Below are positions 16,049 to 25,571 of a stretch of DNA of 64,000 nucleotides, in pieces; the first letter of the stretch is position 1; every line of letters begins with the position of its first letter. The DNA lies in contig JBELMB010000002.1 of NCBI GenBank assembly GCA_042088665.1, positions 1-64,000 on the forward strand. Direction: 5' to 3'. Source of the DNA: JBELMB01 sp042088665. GTDB taxonomy: Bacteria; Pseudomonadota; Alphaproteobacteria; Rhodobacterales; Rhodobacteraceae. The notes under the pieces are model-generated. The model did no database searches and was not told where the DNA came from. It saw only the letters and a program-made list of their open reading frames with translations. The position numbers and the translations under genes were made by a program.

Positions 16049-19000
16049 TCATTCCGCCGCAACGCGGGTTTCGGGTTCCCCGGCCAGCAAGGCCGCATTG
16101 CCCCCTGCCGCGGTTGTGTCCACGCAAAGATGACGTTCCAGACAGGCATGGGCCTTGTCCGGGTGCCCGGTGATCAGCGGTACGATGGCCCCGGGCCGCG
16201 CCGCCAAAGCCTGCGCATAGGTGCGGGCGACGTCCTTCGATCCCCACCAGATCAGCCCCCCGAATGATGGCAAGCTGTGCAGGGATGCGGCGGTCAGCAG
16301 GCCATCGACAACAACAGCCCGCCCACCCAGCGCCTCGACCGCCGCTTGTTGGGCTTGTGCCACGTCGCGGCCCGGACCGGCGCAGATCAGGGGCGGTCGC
16401 GGCAAGGTACCAAGCCGGTTCAGCTCTCCGGTGGGGCCGGGAAGGCGCGTTGTCTCTGCCTGCACAGGGCGCTCAGCCACGGCCAACAGGGATTTGGCCA
16501 CAACCTCTGCATCGGCCACGCGGGTGTCGGCCACGACCTGCCGCGGCGCCTCGTGATGCACGAAGCGCGCAAGGTAGTGTGGTCCACCTGCCTTTGGCCC
16601 CGTTCCGGACAGCCCCTCCCCCCCGAACGGCTGACTGCCGACAATCGCGCCGATCTGGTTGCGGTTGGCGTAGACATTGCCCGCGGTCACCGCCTCGGCC
16701 ACGGCCTGCACACGGTCGTCAATGCGGCTGTGCACTCCGAAGGTCAGCCCATACCCGGTGGCATTCACATCGGCGATGACCTTGTTCAGCTCTGACGCAG
16801 GGAACTGCGCCACGTGCAGGATCGGACCAAAGACCTCTTCTTTCAGTTCTGCGATGCCGGTGACACCGATCAGCGCGGGGGCCACAAAAGCCCCCTGTCC
16901 CGGTGCGTTCAACCGGTGCAACACGCGCCCCTCGGCCTCTGCCGCATCGACATAAGCGGTGATCGCATCCGCCGCCTGCGGGGTGATGATCGGACCGACA
17001 TCGGTCTCCAATTGCCATGGATCGCCAAGAGTCAGCTCATCCATTGCGCCCCTCAGCAGGTCGAGGAAGGCAGGCGCGATGTCCTCCTGCACATAAAGAC
17101 ACCGCAAGGCAGAGCAACGCTGGCCCGCGCTTTGAAAAGCCGAGACGGTGATATCGCGAATGGCCTGTTCAGGCAGCGCGGTGGAATCCACCAGCATCGC
17201 GTTCAGCCCGCCGGTCTCGGCAATCAGGGGTGTGCCGGGCGCGCAGGCCATTGCCATGGCGCTCTGAATGGCACGCGCGGTCGCTGTCGACCCGGTGAAG
17301 GCCACGCCGTTCACCCGCGCGTCAGACGTGAGGCGCGCGCCCACCACCGCGCCTTCGCCTGGCAATAGCTGCAAGGCACTGTGCGGAACACCTGCGGCAT
17401 GCAGATGCGCAACGGCCCAAGCGGCGATGGCTGGCGTGGTTTCTGCCGGTTTGGCAAGCACTGCATTCCCCGCGGCAAGGGCGGCCGCCACTTGCCCGGT
17501 GAAGATCGCCAGCGGGAAATTCCACGGGCTGATACAGGCAAACCGCCCCCGCGGCGCCCCGGACAACCCCCGCGACTGCGCCGCGTAGTAGCGCAGGAAA
17601 TCCACCGCCTCGCGCAGTTCCGCCACCGCATCGGCCAATGTCTTCCCGGCCTCTTGTGCGAGCAGGGCAAAGGCCTCGCCAAATCCGGTTTCGAAAAGGT
17701 CGGCGGCGCGGGACAGGATTTCTGCCCGCGCTTCTGGCGCGGCGTCCCACGGTTGGGCCGCGTCCAGCGCATGATCCACATCGGCGGCGCTCGCCCATGT
17801 CACCCAGCCAAGCCTCTCGCCGGTGGTCGGGTTCTTTATGGGGGCACGGCGCGCGCCCGCGTGATCCATTTCAGCCGGGCAGGCCAGCAAGGGCACGACC
17901 TCCAGCCCTGAGACCGCAGTCCGACGGGCCATGACATGCGCCAACTCGATGCGGTCAAACAGGTCGAACCCTTGGGCGTTTTCCCGCTCTGGCGCAAAAA
18001 GCTGCGGCCCGGTGCGCAGGTCTGATGCCTCTGCCGTCATGGCGGTGTCAAAGGGGCAGCACGCGACCTCGGCAGCAGGCACTTCCTTGTCGACGATCCG
18101 GTTCACGAAAGACGAATTCGCTCCGTTCTCCAGCAGCCGCCGCACAAGATAGGCCAGCAAGTCCCGGTGGGCGCCAACAGGGGCATATATGCGGCAGCGC
18201 GTGCCCTCGCTTGCAAGAACAATGTCATGCAGCGCGTCGCCCATGCCATGCAGGCGCTGGAATTCGAACGCGGAGCGCGGCAGATCCCGCGCCATTTCCA
18301 GCACCGCAGCGACGGAATGCGCATTATGCGTGGCGAACTGCGGGTAAATCCGGTCAGTCATCGTCAAGAGCTTGCGCACTAGCGCGATGTAGCTGACATC
18401 CGTGGCAGATTTGCGCGTGAACACCGGGAAATCCCGCAGGCCCGCAACTTGTGCGTGCTTGATCTCGGTGTCCCAATAGGCCCCCTTCACCAATCGCACC
18501 ATGATCCTGCGGTCCATCCGCGTGGCCATGTCGTGCAGCCCGTCGATCACGTCACCGGCGCGGCGGCCATAGGCCTGAACCACAACCCCAAACCCATCCC
18601 ACCCCGCCAGTGCAGGGTCCGACAGGACCGCTTCGATCACTTCCATAGACAGCGCGAGGCGGTCCGCTTCCTCTGCATCGATGTTGAACCCCATGCCTGC
18701 TGCCGCTGCCTGCCGCGCCAGATCCCGGACCACCGGGACAAGCTCGCCTAACACACGGCGCGACTGGGCAACCTCGTAGCGCGGATGCAAGGCCGACAGC
18801 TTGACCGAAATGCCCGGGTTCGCGGTCATGTCCCCCGAGGTGCAGCCTGTGGCAATCGCCGAGATCGCCGCAGCGTCAGACGCCGCATAACGGGACGCAT
18901 CGGTGCGGGTCATCGCGGCTTCGCCCAGCATGTCGTAGGAATAGGTAAACCCCTCGGCCTCTTTGCCACGCGCGCGCAGCATGGCCGCAGCGATGTCCTC

Positions 19001-19510
19001 TCCGAGCACGAATTGCCGTCCCATCTGGCGGATTGCCGCCCCGACGGCGGTGCGAATGACCGGCTCTCCGAGGCGGCGGATCATCGTGGTCAGCGTCCCC
19101 GCGATCCCCGGCGCGCCGGTGTCCAGCACCCGCCCGGTCAGCAACAACCCCCAGGTGGAGGCATTGACCAGCGGCGAACTGGACTGCCCCAGATGCGCCG
19201 ACCAGTCGGACGGGGCAATCTTGTCTTCGATCAGTGCATCAATGGTGGCCGCATCCGGCACGCGCAGCAGCGCCTCCGCAAGGCACATCAGGGCGACGCC
19301 CTCATCGGTCGACAGGCCATATTCCGCGAGGAAAACTTCCATCAGGCCGGGATGTGCCCGGGCGCGGATCTGCGACACCAAATCGGTGGCGCGCTCCACG
19401 ATCGCCCTGCGGGCCGCAGCATCCAGATCCGCCGCGGCGATCAGGTCCTGCAGCAGTTCCGCCTCGTCCCGGCGTTTGTTCCGATCCCAAGTGCCAACAC
19501 GTTCAGACAT
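16049..19510 (-). CDS. putA: Bifunctional proline dehydrogenase / L-glutamate-semialdehyde dehydrogenase PutA
   Basis: A 1153-residue enzyme that oxidises proline to glutamate in two steps. The FAD-dependent proline dehydrogenase barrel covers about residues 130-470 (NPGISVKLSALHPRYE, VRLVKGAYWDTEIK, ATHNAHSV, EFQRLHGMGD). The NAD-dependent aldehyde dehydrogenase covers about 550-1000, with catalytic Cys in SAGQRCSALR and Glu in AETGGLNAMLV. A C-terminal domain of about 130 residues follows. The N-terminal ribbon-helix-helix of E. coli PutA is absent, so it cannot repress its own gene. Control probably comes from the divergent Lrp-type PutR. Confidence 0.96.
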   Translation of the reverse strand: MSERVGTWDRNKRRDEAELLQDLIAAADLDAAARRAIVERATDLVSQIRARAHPGLMEVFLAEYGLSTDEGVALMCLAEALLRVPDAATIDALIEDKIAPSDWSAHLGQSSSPLVNASTWGLLLTGRVLDTGAPGIAGTLTTMIRRLGEPVIRTAVGAAIRQMGRQFVLGEDIAAAMLRARGKEAEGFTYSYDMLGEAAMTRTDASRYAASDAAAISAIATGCTSGDMTANPGISVKLSALHPRYEVAQSRRVLGELVPVVRDLARQAAAAGMGFNIDAEEADRLALSMEVIEAVLSDPALAGWDGFGVVVQAYGRRAGDVIDGLHDMATRMDRRIMVRLVKGAYWDTEIKHAQVAGLRDFPVFTRKSATDVSYIALVRKLLTMTDRIYPQFATHNAHSVAAVLEMARDLPRSAFEFQRLHGMGDALHDIVLASEGTRCRIYAPVGAHRDLLAYLVRRLLENGANSSFVNRIVDKEVPAAEVACCPFDTAMTAEASDLRTGPQLFAPERENAQGFDLFDRIELAHVMARRTAVSGLEVVPLLACPAEMDHAGARRAPIKNPTTGERLGWVTWASAADVDHALDAAQPWDAAPEARAEILSRAADLFETGFGEAFALLAQEAGKTLADAVAELREAVDFLRYYAAQSRGLSGAPRGRFACISPWNFPLAIFTGQVAAALAAGNAVLAKPAETTPAIAAWAVAHLHAAGVPHSALQLLPGEGAVVGARLTSDARVNGVAFTGSTATARAIQSAMAMACAPGTPLIAETGGLNAMLVDSTALPEQAIRDITVSAFQSAGQRCSALRCLYVQEDIAPAFLDLLRGAMDELTLGDPWQLETDVGPIITPQAADAITAYVDAAEAEGRVLHRLNAPGQGAFVAPALIGVTGIAELKEEVFGPILHVAQFPASELNKVIADVNATGYGLTFGVHSRIDDRVQAVAEAVTAGNVYANRNQIGAIVGSQPFGGEGLSGTGPKAGGPHYLARFVHHEAPRQVVADTRVADAEVVAKSLLAVAERPVQAETTRLPGPTGELNRLGTLPRPPLICAGPGRDVAQAQQAAVEALGGRAVVVDGLLTAASLHSLPSFGGLIWWGSKDVARTYAQALAARPGAIVPLITGHPDKAHACLERHLCVDTTAAGGNAALLAGEPETRVAAE

Positions 19511-19561
19511 GGTCTGCCTCCTTGCGCCAATGCGCTCAGGATAGGCCTTTTCGCGAGGTCA

Positions 19562-19583
19562 GATTTCCCGTACTCGTGGAATC
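19562..19583. promoter_or_regulatory. Imperfect palindrome between putA and putR
   Basis: GATTTCCCG-tactc-GTGGAATC is an imperfect 22-bp palindrome in the putA/putR divergent gap. Lrp/AsnC proteins bind such partly symmetric sites. Assignment to PutR is positional only. Confidence 0.35.
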
Positions 19584-19628
19584 CAAAGACGAACCGACCA
19601 AAATTCTACCGCTCAATAGGCCATTTGA

Positions 19629-20099
19629 ATGGAAAGCAGTTCAGAGCTCGACTCGATCGACCATCGGATCCTTGCGGTGCTCGCCACGCAGGGACGCATT
19701 TCAATGACCGCGCTTGGACAGCAGGTTGGCTTGTCAAAGACGCCCGTGACAGCGCGTGTGAAACGCATGGAGGCGCTGGGGATCATCACTGGTTACCGGG
19801 CCGAATTTTCTGCCGCGAAACTCGGGCGTGAGCATGTCGCCTTCCTCGAAGTCAAGCTCACCGACACACGCGAACAGTCGCTTGCAGCTTTCAACGCCGC
19901 AATCCGGAATATTCCGGAGGTCGAATCCTGCCACATGATTGCCGGTGGCTTTGACTATCTGGTGAAAGTGCGCACCCGTGACATTCGCGATTATCGCAGG
20001 GTGCTGGGCGAACAGATCTCGCGTCTGCCCAACCTTGCGTCCACCTCGACATATGTCTCCATGGAGAGCGTGCGCGACCACGGGGTTGTCAGCGTCTAG
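19629..20099 (+). CDS. putR: Lrp/AsnC-family regulator, probable PutR
   Basis: A 156-residue regulator. The N-terminal winged helix-turn-helix spans ILAVLATQGRISMTALGQQVGLSKTPVTARVKRME; the C-terminal RAM ligand-binding/oligomerisation domain includes SCHMIAGGFDYLVKVRTRDI. Divergence from putA is the standard arrangement of PutR in alphaproteobacteria, where it activates putA in response to proline. The assignment combines family and position. Confidence 0.9.
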   Translation: MESSSELDSIDHRILAVLATQGRISMTALGQQVGLSKTPVTARVKRMEALGIITGYRAEFSAAKLGREHVAFLEVKLTDTREQSLAAFNAAIRNIPEVESCHMIAGGFDYLVKVRTRDIRDYRRVLGEQISRLPNLASTSTYVSMESVRDHGVVSV

Positions 20100-20153
20100 T
20101 CCCGTTCACCGCCGGGCGCGCTCTGCCCGAGGCCTGCTTGCCCCACGGCCGGG

Positions 20154-20966
20154 TCAGCCAGAGACTGTCAGCGTCGCCGCGGCGGCTGCCCGGTCCGCGT
20201 TGCGCCACAGGACGATCTCCGCCATGACGGATACCGCGATCTCTTGTGGGTCGATCCCGCCCAGATCCAGCCCTGCCGGGGATTTCAACCGCGCAAGGCG
20301 GTCCGCGGGCACGCCCTGCGCTGACAGCTTGGCGACAAGCGCCTCTGCCTTGCGCTGGGAGGCCACCATGGACACCCGCACCGCCGGGCTGTCCAGCGCC
20401 GCCTTGAGACTGGCGAGATCCTGCGCGCCCTGGCTGGCCACCACGACAAAATCGGTCGGTTGCAGATCCAGCCCGGCCAGATCCTGCCCGTCAAAGACCT
20501 GCGCCGCACCGTCAAACCCGAGATCCTGATGCACGACCACGCGGTACCCCGCCAAGACACCATGCCCCGCGAGCGCCCGGCTGATCGGTGTTGTGCCAAA
20601 GACCACAAGCCGCGGCGGCAAGGTATAGGGCTCGATCAGCACGTCGACCGTCCCGCCTGAGGGGCAGCCGCTTTTGAACACCTGCGCGCCGTCGTCATCG
20701 ACCATGGTCACGACCTTGTCCGACGGCTTGACCCGGATCATCCGTGTCTCGCCACAGGCCAGCGCCGCTTGTCCCGCCGCAACCACGGCACGGCGCACGC
20801 AGGCCCCACCAAGGTGCCCGATGATCTCGCCCTGTGCAGTCACAGCGGCCTTGGCCCCCGCCTTGGCCGAGGTCACATCCGCCGTCCGCACCACGGTCGC
20901 CACGCAAAACGGCGCGCCCGTTCGGCGCAGGTCGTCAATGCTGTCGAAGATGTCAAAGCGTCCCAT
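20154..20966 (-). CDS. coxF: XdhC/CoxF-like molybdoenzyme maturation protein
   Basis: A 270-residue XdhC-family protein that would bind or modify the molybdenum cofactor for CO dehydrogenase. The N-terminal XdhC/CoxI domain (about 1-110) includes GHLGGACVRRAVV, DGAQVFKSGCPSGGTVDVLIEP; the C-terminal Rossmann-like domain (from PPRLVVFGTTPISRALA) continues to the end. It ends the cox cluster. The ATG at 20966 has GAGG eight bases upstream; a GTG at 20978 overlaps the coxE stop as GTGA and is an alternative start. Whether it corresponds to CoxF or CoxI of Oligotropha is judged from order (after coxE). Confidence 0.85.
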   Translation of the reverse strand: MGRFDIFDSIDDLRRTGAPFCVATVVRTADVTSAKAGAKAAVTAQGEIIGHLGGACVRRAVVAAGQAALACGETRMIRVKPSDKVVTMVDDDGAQVFKSGCPSGGTVDVLIEPYTLPPRLVVFGTTPISRALAGHGVLAGYRVVVHQDLGFDGAAQVFDGQDLAGLDLQPTDFVVVASQGAQDLASLKAALDSPAVRVSMVASQRKAEALVAKLSAQGVPADRLARLKSPAGLDLGGIDPQEIAVSVMAEIVLWRNADRAAAAATLTVSG

Positions 20967-20974
20967 GGGTGTCC

Positions 20975-22159
20975 TCACAATTTCGCAAATTCAGGCTCCA
21001 GCGCGGCCAGAGCCTCTATGGTGTTGGCGGGCAGATGCGCATCCAGATGCGGCAGCGCAGCGGATATCGCCCCCGCGACGGGCGCGTACCCTGCCCAGCC
21101 CATCAAGGGGTTCAGCCAGATGATGCGCGGCGCGGTCTTGCGGATCCGCGCCAACCCTTCGGCGAGCGCCTCGGGGCGCCCGGTGCAATAGCCATCGCTC
21201 AGCACGATGACAACGCTGCGTCCGTTCAGAACGCGCCCGGCATGCTGATCGCAAAACTGCCGCAGCGCACCGCCAATGTCGGTGCCGCCTCCGAACCCTT
21301 CTGCCATCAGGCTCAGACGCCCCGCCGCACGCAGAGTGTCATGATCCTTCAGCGCAGAGGTGATCCGCATCAGCCGCGTGTGAAACAAGAACGCCTCGGC
21401 TTCGGTATCCGCGGAAACGAGGCCTTTGACAAAGGCAAGAAACACCCGCGCATAGGCGGTCATGGAGCCGCTGACATCTGCCAGAACCACGATCCGCATG
21501 GGCCGCTCAGGCCGTTTGAGTCGGTACAGATCCAGCGGCTCCCCCCCACGCGCAAGCGAGGCGCGCAGGATCCGCCGCATGTCCAGATCCCGCCCCCGCC
21601 GCGCCCGCTTGCGCCGCCGGGACCGCCGGTCGCGCAGGGCCCGCGCCAGAAGCTCCGCCGCACGTTCCGCGGCGCGCAGGCTCTCTTCGTCCATCAACTC
21701 GCGCAGATCACGTTTGCGCAAACTGTCTGACCGTGTGGCGATCAGACGCCCGTCAGTGCCCTCTGCATCGCCATCGCCGTCACCCGGCATCTGTTCCGCC
21801 GGACTGTCCCCATCGGAGCCGCTGTCGTCGTCAAAGTGCTGCTGCCATAGCTTGGGCCGCGCGGCCTGACGGCGCACATTCGCCTGCGCCTTGTCCACCC
21901 GCGTCTTGCCCGCGTTGAACCAATAGGCATCGAACAGATCGTCGAACCCGCGCCAGACCTCCTGATCGGGGCACAGCAAAACCTTCAGCGCAAGGCGCGT
22001 CTCGCTTGGGTCACTGGCTTGTACAGCGCCCAGCGCCTCCAGCGCGGCGCGTGTCTCGGCAGGCCCCACGCGCAGGCCATTGCCCCGCAGATGCGCGATA
22101 AACCCCGCCAACCGATCCGCCACCCCGTCGGCACGGGAAGGAAAGCGCGTGACCTGCAT
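20975..22159 (-). CDS. coxE: VWA-domain protein CoxE
   Basis: A 394-residue cytoplasmic protein with a C-terminal von Willebrand A domain. The MIDAS motif is VLADVSGSMTAYA and the domain continues through TRLMRITSALK and VIVLSDGYCTGRPEAL. An arginine-rich stretch (RDRRSRRRKRARRGRD) lies before it. CoxE partners the AAA ATPase CoxD in maturing the Cu-Mo active site of CO dehydrogenase, as known in Oligotropha. Its start codon overlaps the coxD stop as TGATG, a tightly coupled pair. Confidence 0.92.
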   Translation of the reverse strand: MQVTRFPSRADGVADRLAGFIAHLRGNGLRVGPAETRAALEALGAVQASDPSETRLALKVLLCPDQEVWRGFDDLFDAYWFNAGKTRVDKAQANVRRQAARPKLWQQHFDDDSGSDGDSPAEQMPGDGDGDAEGTDGRLIATRSDSLRKRDLRELMDEESLRAAERAAELLARALRDRRSRRRKRARRGRDLDMRRILRASLARGGEPLDLYRLKRPERPMRIVVLADVSGSMTAYARVFLAFVKGLVSADTEAEAFLFHTRLMRITSALKDHDTLRAAGRLSLMAEGFGGGTDIGGALRQFCDQHAGRVLNGRSVVIVLSDGYCTGRPEALAEGLARIRKTAPRIIWLNPLMGWAGYAPVAGAISAALPHLDAHLPANTIEALAALEPEFAKL

Positions 22160-23013
22160 CAGGCCACTTTCCCCACCAGCCGGTCCATGACCTCAGGCGG
22201 GGTTGCCGCGCGGTCGGCGGCGGTCTTGAGCAGGCAGACCAGCGTCGCCTGCAAAGCGAATCGGTCCTCGGTCAGGTCATTCACCCCAAGACCGGACAGC
22301 GCCGCGGCCCAATCCAGCATCTCAGCCACGCCGGGCTTCTTCTCAAGGTCCTCACGCCGAAGCGCCTGCACGACACCAACAATCTGACGTGCCAGCCGCG
22401 GTGCCAGCCCGGGTGCCCGCGCCTCAAGGATCGCCAGTTCCGCCGCCATGTCCGGATAATCCACATGGACATACAGACACCGCCGTCGCAGCGCGTCCGA
22501 CAGATCCCGCGTGCCGTTGGCCGTCAGGATCACCACGGGACGCGACACAGCCTTGACCGTGCCAAGCTCGGGTATCGTGATCTGGTACTCCGACAGGATC
22601 TCCAACAGATAGGCCTCGAACTCCTCATCTGCCCGGTCGATCTCATCGATCAGCAAAACCGGCGGCGCGCTCTGCGAAATCGCCTCAAGCAGCGGACGCC
22701 TCAGCAGATACGCTTCGGAAAACAAGGCCTCTTCGCGCACACCCTCAGCCCGGATCGCAAGCAGTTGCCGCTGATAGTTCCACTCGTAGATGGCCTGCCC
22801 GGCGTCCAACCCCTCATAGCACTGCAAGCGGATCAACCGTGCGTCCTCTGCCGACGCAAGCGCCTTGGCGATCTCTGTCTTGCCAACGCCCGCAGGTCCC
22901 TCGATCAGCAAAGGCCGCCCCAGCGTCAACGCAAGATGCAGCGCCATCGCCAGATCATCACCCGCCACATATCCCTGCGCCGCCAACCGCGCTTTCACGT
23001 CTTCAAAAGCCAT
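22159..23013 (-). CDS. coxD: MoxR-type AAA ATPase CoxD
   Basis: A 284-residue AAA+ ATPase of the MoxR family. Walker A is GPAGVGKTE near residue 40, Walker B is VLLIDEIDRADEEFEAYL, and sensor 1 is VVILTANGTRDL. CoxD acts as a chaperone-like unfoldase inserting sulfur and copper into the CO dehydrogenase cofactor (known for Oligotropha). The start at 23013 is just beyond a dispersed repeat and gives the normal MoxR N-terminus. A strong hairpin between coxL and this gene may lower its expression relative to the enzyme subunits. Confidence 0.93.
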   Translation of the reverse strand: MAFEDVKARLAAQGYVAGDDLAMALHLALTLGRPLLIEGPAGVGKTEIAKALASAEDARLIRLQCYEGLDAGQAIYEWNYQRQLLAIRAEGVREEALFSEAYLLRRPLLEAISQSAPPVLLIDEIDRADEEFEAYLLEILSEYQITIPELGTVKAVSRPVVILTANGTRDLSDALRRRCLYVHVDYPDMAAELAILEARAPGLAPRLARQIVGVVQALRREDLEKKPGVAEMLDWAAALSGLGVNDLTEDRFALQATLVCLLKTAADRAATPPEVMDRLVGKVA

Positions 23014-23019
23014 CTGCCG

Positions 23020-23060
23020 CTTCTTTGTTTCAAAAATACTCTGGAGGGGGCGTGGGGGAG
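23020..23060. repeat. Dispersed intergenic repeat, copy 2
   Basis: CTTCTTTGTTTCAAAAATAC followed by TCTGGAGGGGGCGTGGGGG, the same left part as the copy at 27131. It lies between coxL and coxD, directly before the coxD start codon. Confidence 0.65.
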
Positions 23061-23091
23061 GCAAAGCCTCCACCACCAAAACCAAAAGGTC

Positions 23092-23112
23092 GGGGAGGGC
23101 AACGCCCTCCCC
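23092..23112 (-). terminator. Attenuator-like hairpin between coxL and coxD
   Basis: GGGGAGGGC / aac / GCCCTCCCC is a perfect 9-bp GC stem. Read leftward it is followed by GACCTTTTGGTTTT. It may stabilise the 3' end of the coxMSL message or partly terminate before coxDEF. Confidence 0.55.
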
Positions 23113-23150
23113 GGCAGGTCAAGGCGCGCTTGCGCGCCAGCACCGCATCC

Positions 23151-25571
23151 TCAGCCGTGCATCCCCAGCCCATCGGCAATCTTCCAGATCCGCCAGTGGT
23201 CATGCGGCATATGGCTTTGCACCAGCCCGAACGCGCGAAAGGCATCATGCACCGCGTTGGAAAACGCCGGCACAGACCCCACGTTGGGGCTTTCGCCAAC
23301 ACCCTTGGCACCGATCGGATGGTGCGGCGAGGGTGTCACCGTGTGATCGGTGGTGAAATGCGGCGTCTCCCAGGACGTCGGCAAGAAGAAATCCATCAAC
23401 GTAGAGGACATGTTGTTGCCCATCTCGTCATAGGCGATCTCCTGCCCCATCGCGATGGCATATCCCTCTGTGGCCCCCCCATGCACCTGGCCCTCGATGA
23501 TCATCGGATTGATCCGCGTGCCACAATCGTCCAGTGCATAGAACGACCGCACATCGTGCTCGCCCGTGTCCACGTCGATCTCCATGACGCAGATATAGGC
23601 GCCGAAAGGAAAGGTCATGTTCGGCGGATCGTAGTAGCTCACCGCCTCCAGACCCGGCTCCAGCCCCGGGATCGCCTGATTGTAGGCGGCAAATGCGATC
23701 TCCTTCATGGTCTTGAACCGCTCCGGCGCGCCCTTGACCGAAAAGCGATCCACGTCCCATTCAACGTCGTTGTCATGCACTTCCATCAGGTAGGCCGCGA
23801 TCATCTGCGCCTTTGCCCGGATCTTGCGCGCCGCCATGGCGGTGGCCGCCCCGGCAACGGGCGTAGACCGCGAACCATAGGTGCCCAGGCCATAAGGCGC
23901 GGTATCCGTGTCGCCTTCTTCCAGCGTGATGTCATCCGCCGGCAGACCGATTTCAGAGGCAATGATCTGCGCAAAGGTCGTCGCATGCCCCTGCCCCTGG
24001 CTGATCGTGCCCAGCCGCGCAATCGCAGAGCCCGTCGGGTGAATGCGGATCTCGCAACTGTCGAACATGCCCAAACCAAGGATGTCACAGTTCTTCACCG
24101 GCCCCGCGCCCACGATCTCCGTGAAATGCGTCAGTCCGATCCCCAGAAGCTTGCGCGTCTTGCCGGCCTTGAAATCCTCGACCCGCTGCGCCTGTTCTGC
24201 CCGCAGCGCATCATAGCCAACGGCGGTCAGCGCCTTGTCCCAGGCAGTGTGATAATCCCCTGAATCGTATTCCCAGCCAAGAGCCGACTGGTAGGGGAAC
24301 TGCTCTTTCTTGATGAAGTTGATCCGGCGCAGTTCTGCTGCATCCATGTCCAGCTTGATCGCGAGCACCTCGATCATGCGCTCGATGAAATAGGCCGCTT
24401 CGGTGACCCGGAACGAACAGCGATAGGCCACACCGCCCGGCGCCTTGTTGGTATAGACACCATCCACCGCCAGATAGGCGGTCGGGATGTCATAGGACCC
24501 CGTGCAGATGTTCATGAACCCGGCGGGAAACTTCGTCGGATCAGCGCAGGCGTCAAATCCACCGTGATCCGCCGTGGTGTGGCACCAGAGCCCGGTGATC
24601 TTGCCCTCCTTGGTGGCCGCGATCTTGCCCTGCATCCAGTAGTCGCGCGCAAAAGCGGTCGACAGCAGGTTCTCCTGCCGGTCCTCCACCCATTTCACCG
24701 GCTTGCCCGTCACGATCGACGCCACGACGGAACAGACGTAGCCCGCATAGGCCCCCACCTTGTTGCCAAAGCCACCGCCAATATCCGGAGAGATCACCCG
24801 GATGTTGTGCTCTGCAATACCAGAGATCAGCGAGACCACCGTGCGGATCGCGTGCGGTGCCTGGAACGTGCCGTACAGCGTCAGCTTGCCCGTCACCTTG
24901 TCCATCGACGCAACGCAGCCGCAGGTCTCCAGCGGACAGGGATGGGTGCGATGGTAGTAGATCATCTCTTCGGCAACCACATCGGCCCCGGACATCACCG
25001 CCTCGGTGGCCTCCTTGTCGCCCGCTTCCCAGGTAAAGATGTGGTTGGGGTGCCGCACCGGACCATGCGCGCCTTCAGTGCGGTCCTTGATGTCCTCGCG
25101 CAGGATCGGCGCATCATCTTCGAGCGCCTTGAAGGGATCGACCACAACAGGCAGATCGTCGTATTCGACCACGACCGCCTCGACGCCATCCGCTGCCGCG
25201 TAGCGATCCGTCGCCACGACATAGGCCACTTCCTGCCCCTGAAACAGGACCTTGCCGTCCGCAAGAACCATCTGCTTGTCACCGGCCAGCGTCGGCATCC
25301 AGTGCAGGCCAAGCGGCTCAAGATCCGCAGCGGTCAGCACGGCCAACACGCCGGGCACTTTCAACGCCGCTTCAGTGTCGATGCTGACCACCCGCGCATG
25401 CGCATAAGGCGACCGGACGAAGTCACCGAACAGCATGCCGTCCAGCTTGATGTCATCGACGTAATTGCCCTTGCCCTGGGTGAACCGGACATCCTCGACG
25501 CGCTTGCGCGAGGTGCCCATGCCCTTCAGCTTGGCGGCACGGTCTTCGGGGGTTTGAACCTCGTCCTTCAT
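23151..25571 (-). CDS. coxL: Aerobic carbon-monoxide dehydrogenase large subunit, form I
   Basis: An 806-residue molybdopterin-binding subunit that oxidises CO to CO2. The active-site loop reads A382-Y-R-C385-S-F-R, the form I signature AYXCSFR; Cys385 corresponds to the Cu-S-Mo cysteine of Oligotropha CoxL. Other molybdenum-hydroxylase segments are VISPDIGGGFGNKVGAYAG, SQGQGHATTFAQI and the late GAKGVGESPNVGSVPA containing the catalytic Glu. The frame is open far upstream, but residues there are an antisense-frame artefact over coxS. The ATG at 25571 overlaps the coxS stop (ATGA). The motif distinguishes it from form II proteins, whose role in CO oxidation is doubtful. Confidence 0.97.
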   Translation of the reverse strand: MKDEVQTPEDRAAKLKGMGTSRKRVEDVRFTQGKGNYVDDIKLDGMLFGDFVRSPYAHARVVSIDTEAALKVPGVLAVLTAADLEPLGLHWMPTLAGDKQMVLADGKVLFQGQEVAYVVATDRYAAADGVEAVVVEYDDLPVVVDPFKALEDDAPILREDIKDRTEGAHGPVRHPNHIFTWEAGDKEATEAVMSGADVVAEEMIYYHRTHPCPLETCGCVASMDKVTGKLTLYGTFQAPHAIRTVVSLISGIAEHNIRVISPDIGGGFGNKVGAYAGYVCSVVASIVTGKPVKWVEDRQENLLSTAFARDYWMQGKIAATKEGKITGLWCHTTADHGGFDACADPTKFPAGFMNICTGSYDIPTAYLAVDGVYTNKAPGGVAYRCSFRVTEAAYFIERMIEVLAIKLDMDAAELRRINFIKKEQFPYQSALGWEYDSGDYHTAWDKALTAVGYDALRAEQAQRVEDFKAGKTRKLLGIGLTHFTEIVGAGPVKNCDILGLGMFDSCEIRIHPTGSAIARLGTISQGQGHATTFAQIIASEIGLPADDITLEEGDTDTAPYGLGTYGSRSTPVAGAATAMAARKIRAKAQMIAAYLMEVHDNDVEWDVDRFSVKGAPERFKTMKEIAFAAYNQAIPGLEPGLEAVSYYDPPNMTFPFGAYICVMEIDVDTGEHDVRSFYALDDCGTRINPMIIEGQVHGGATEGYAIAMGQEIAYDEMGNNMSSTLMDFFLPTSWETPHFTTDHTVTPSPHHPIGAKGVGESPNVGSVPAFSNAVHDAFRAFGLVQSHMPHDHWRIWKIADGLGMHG

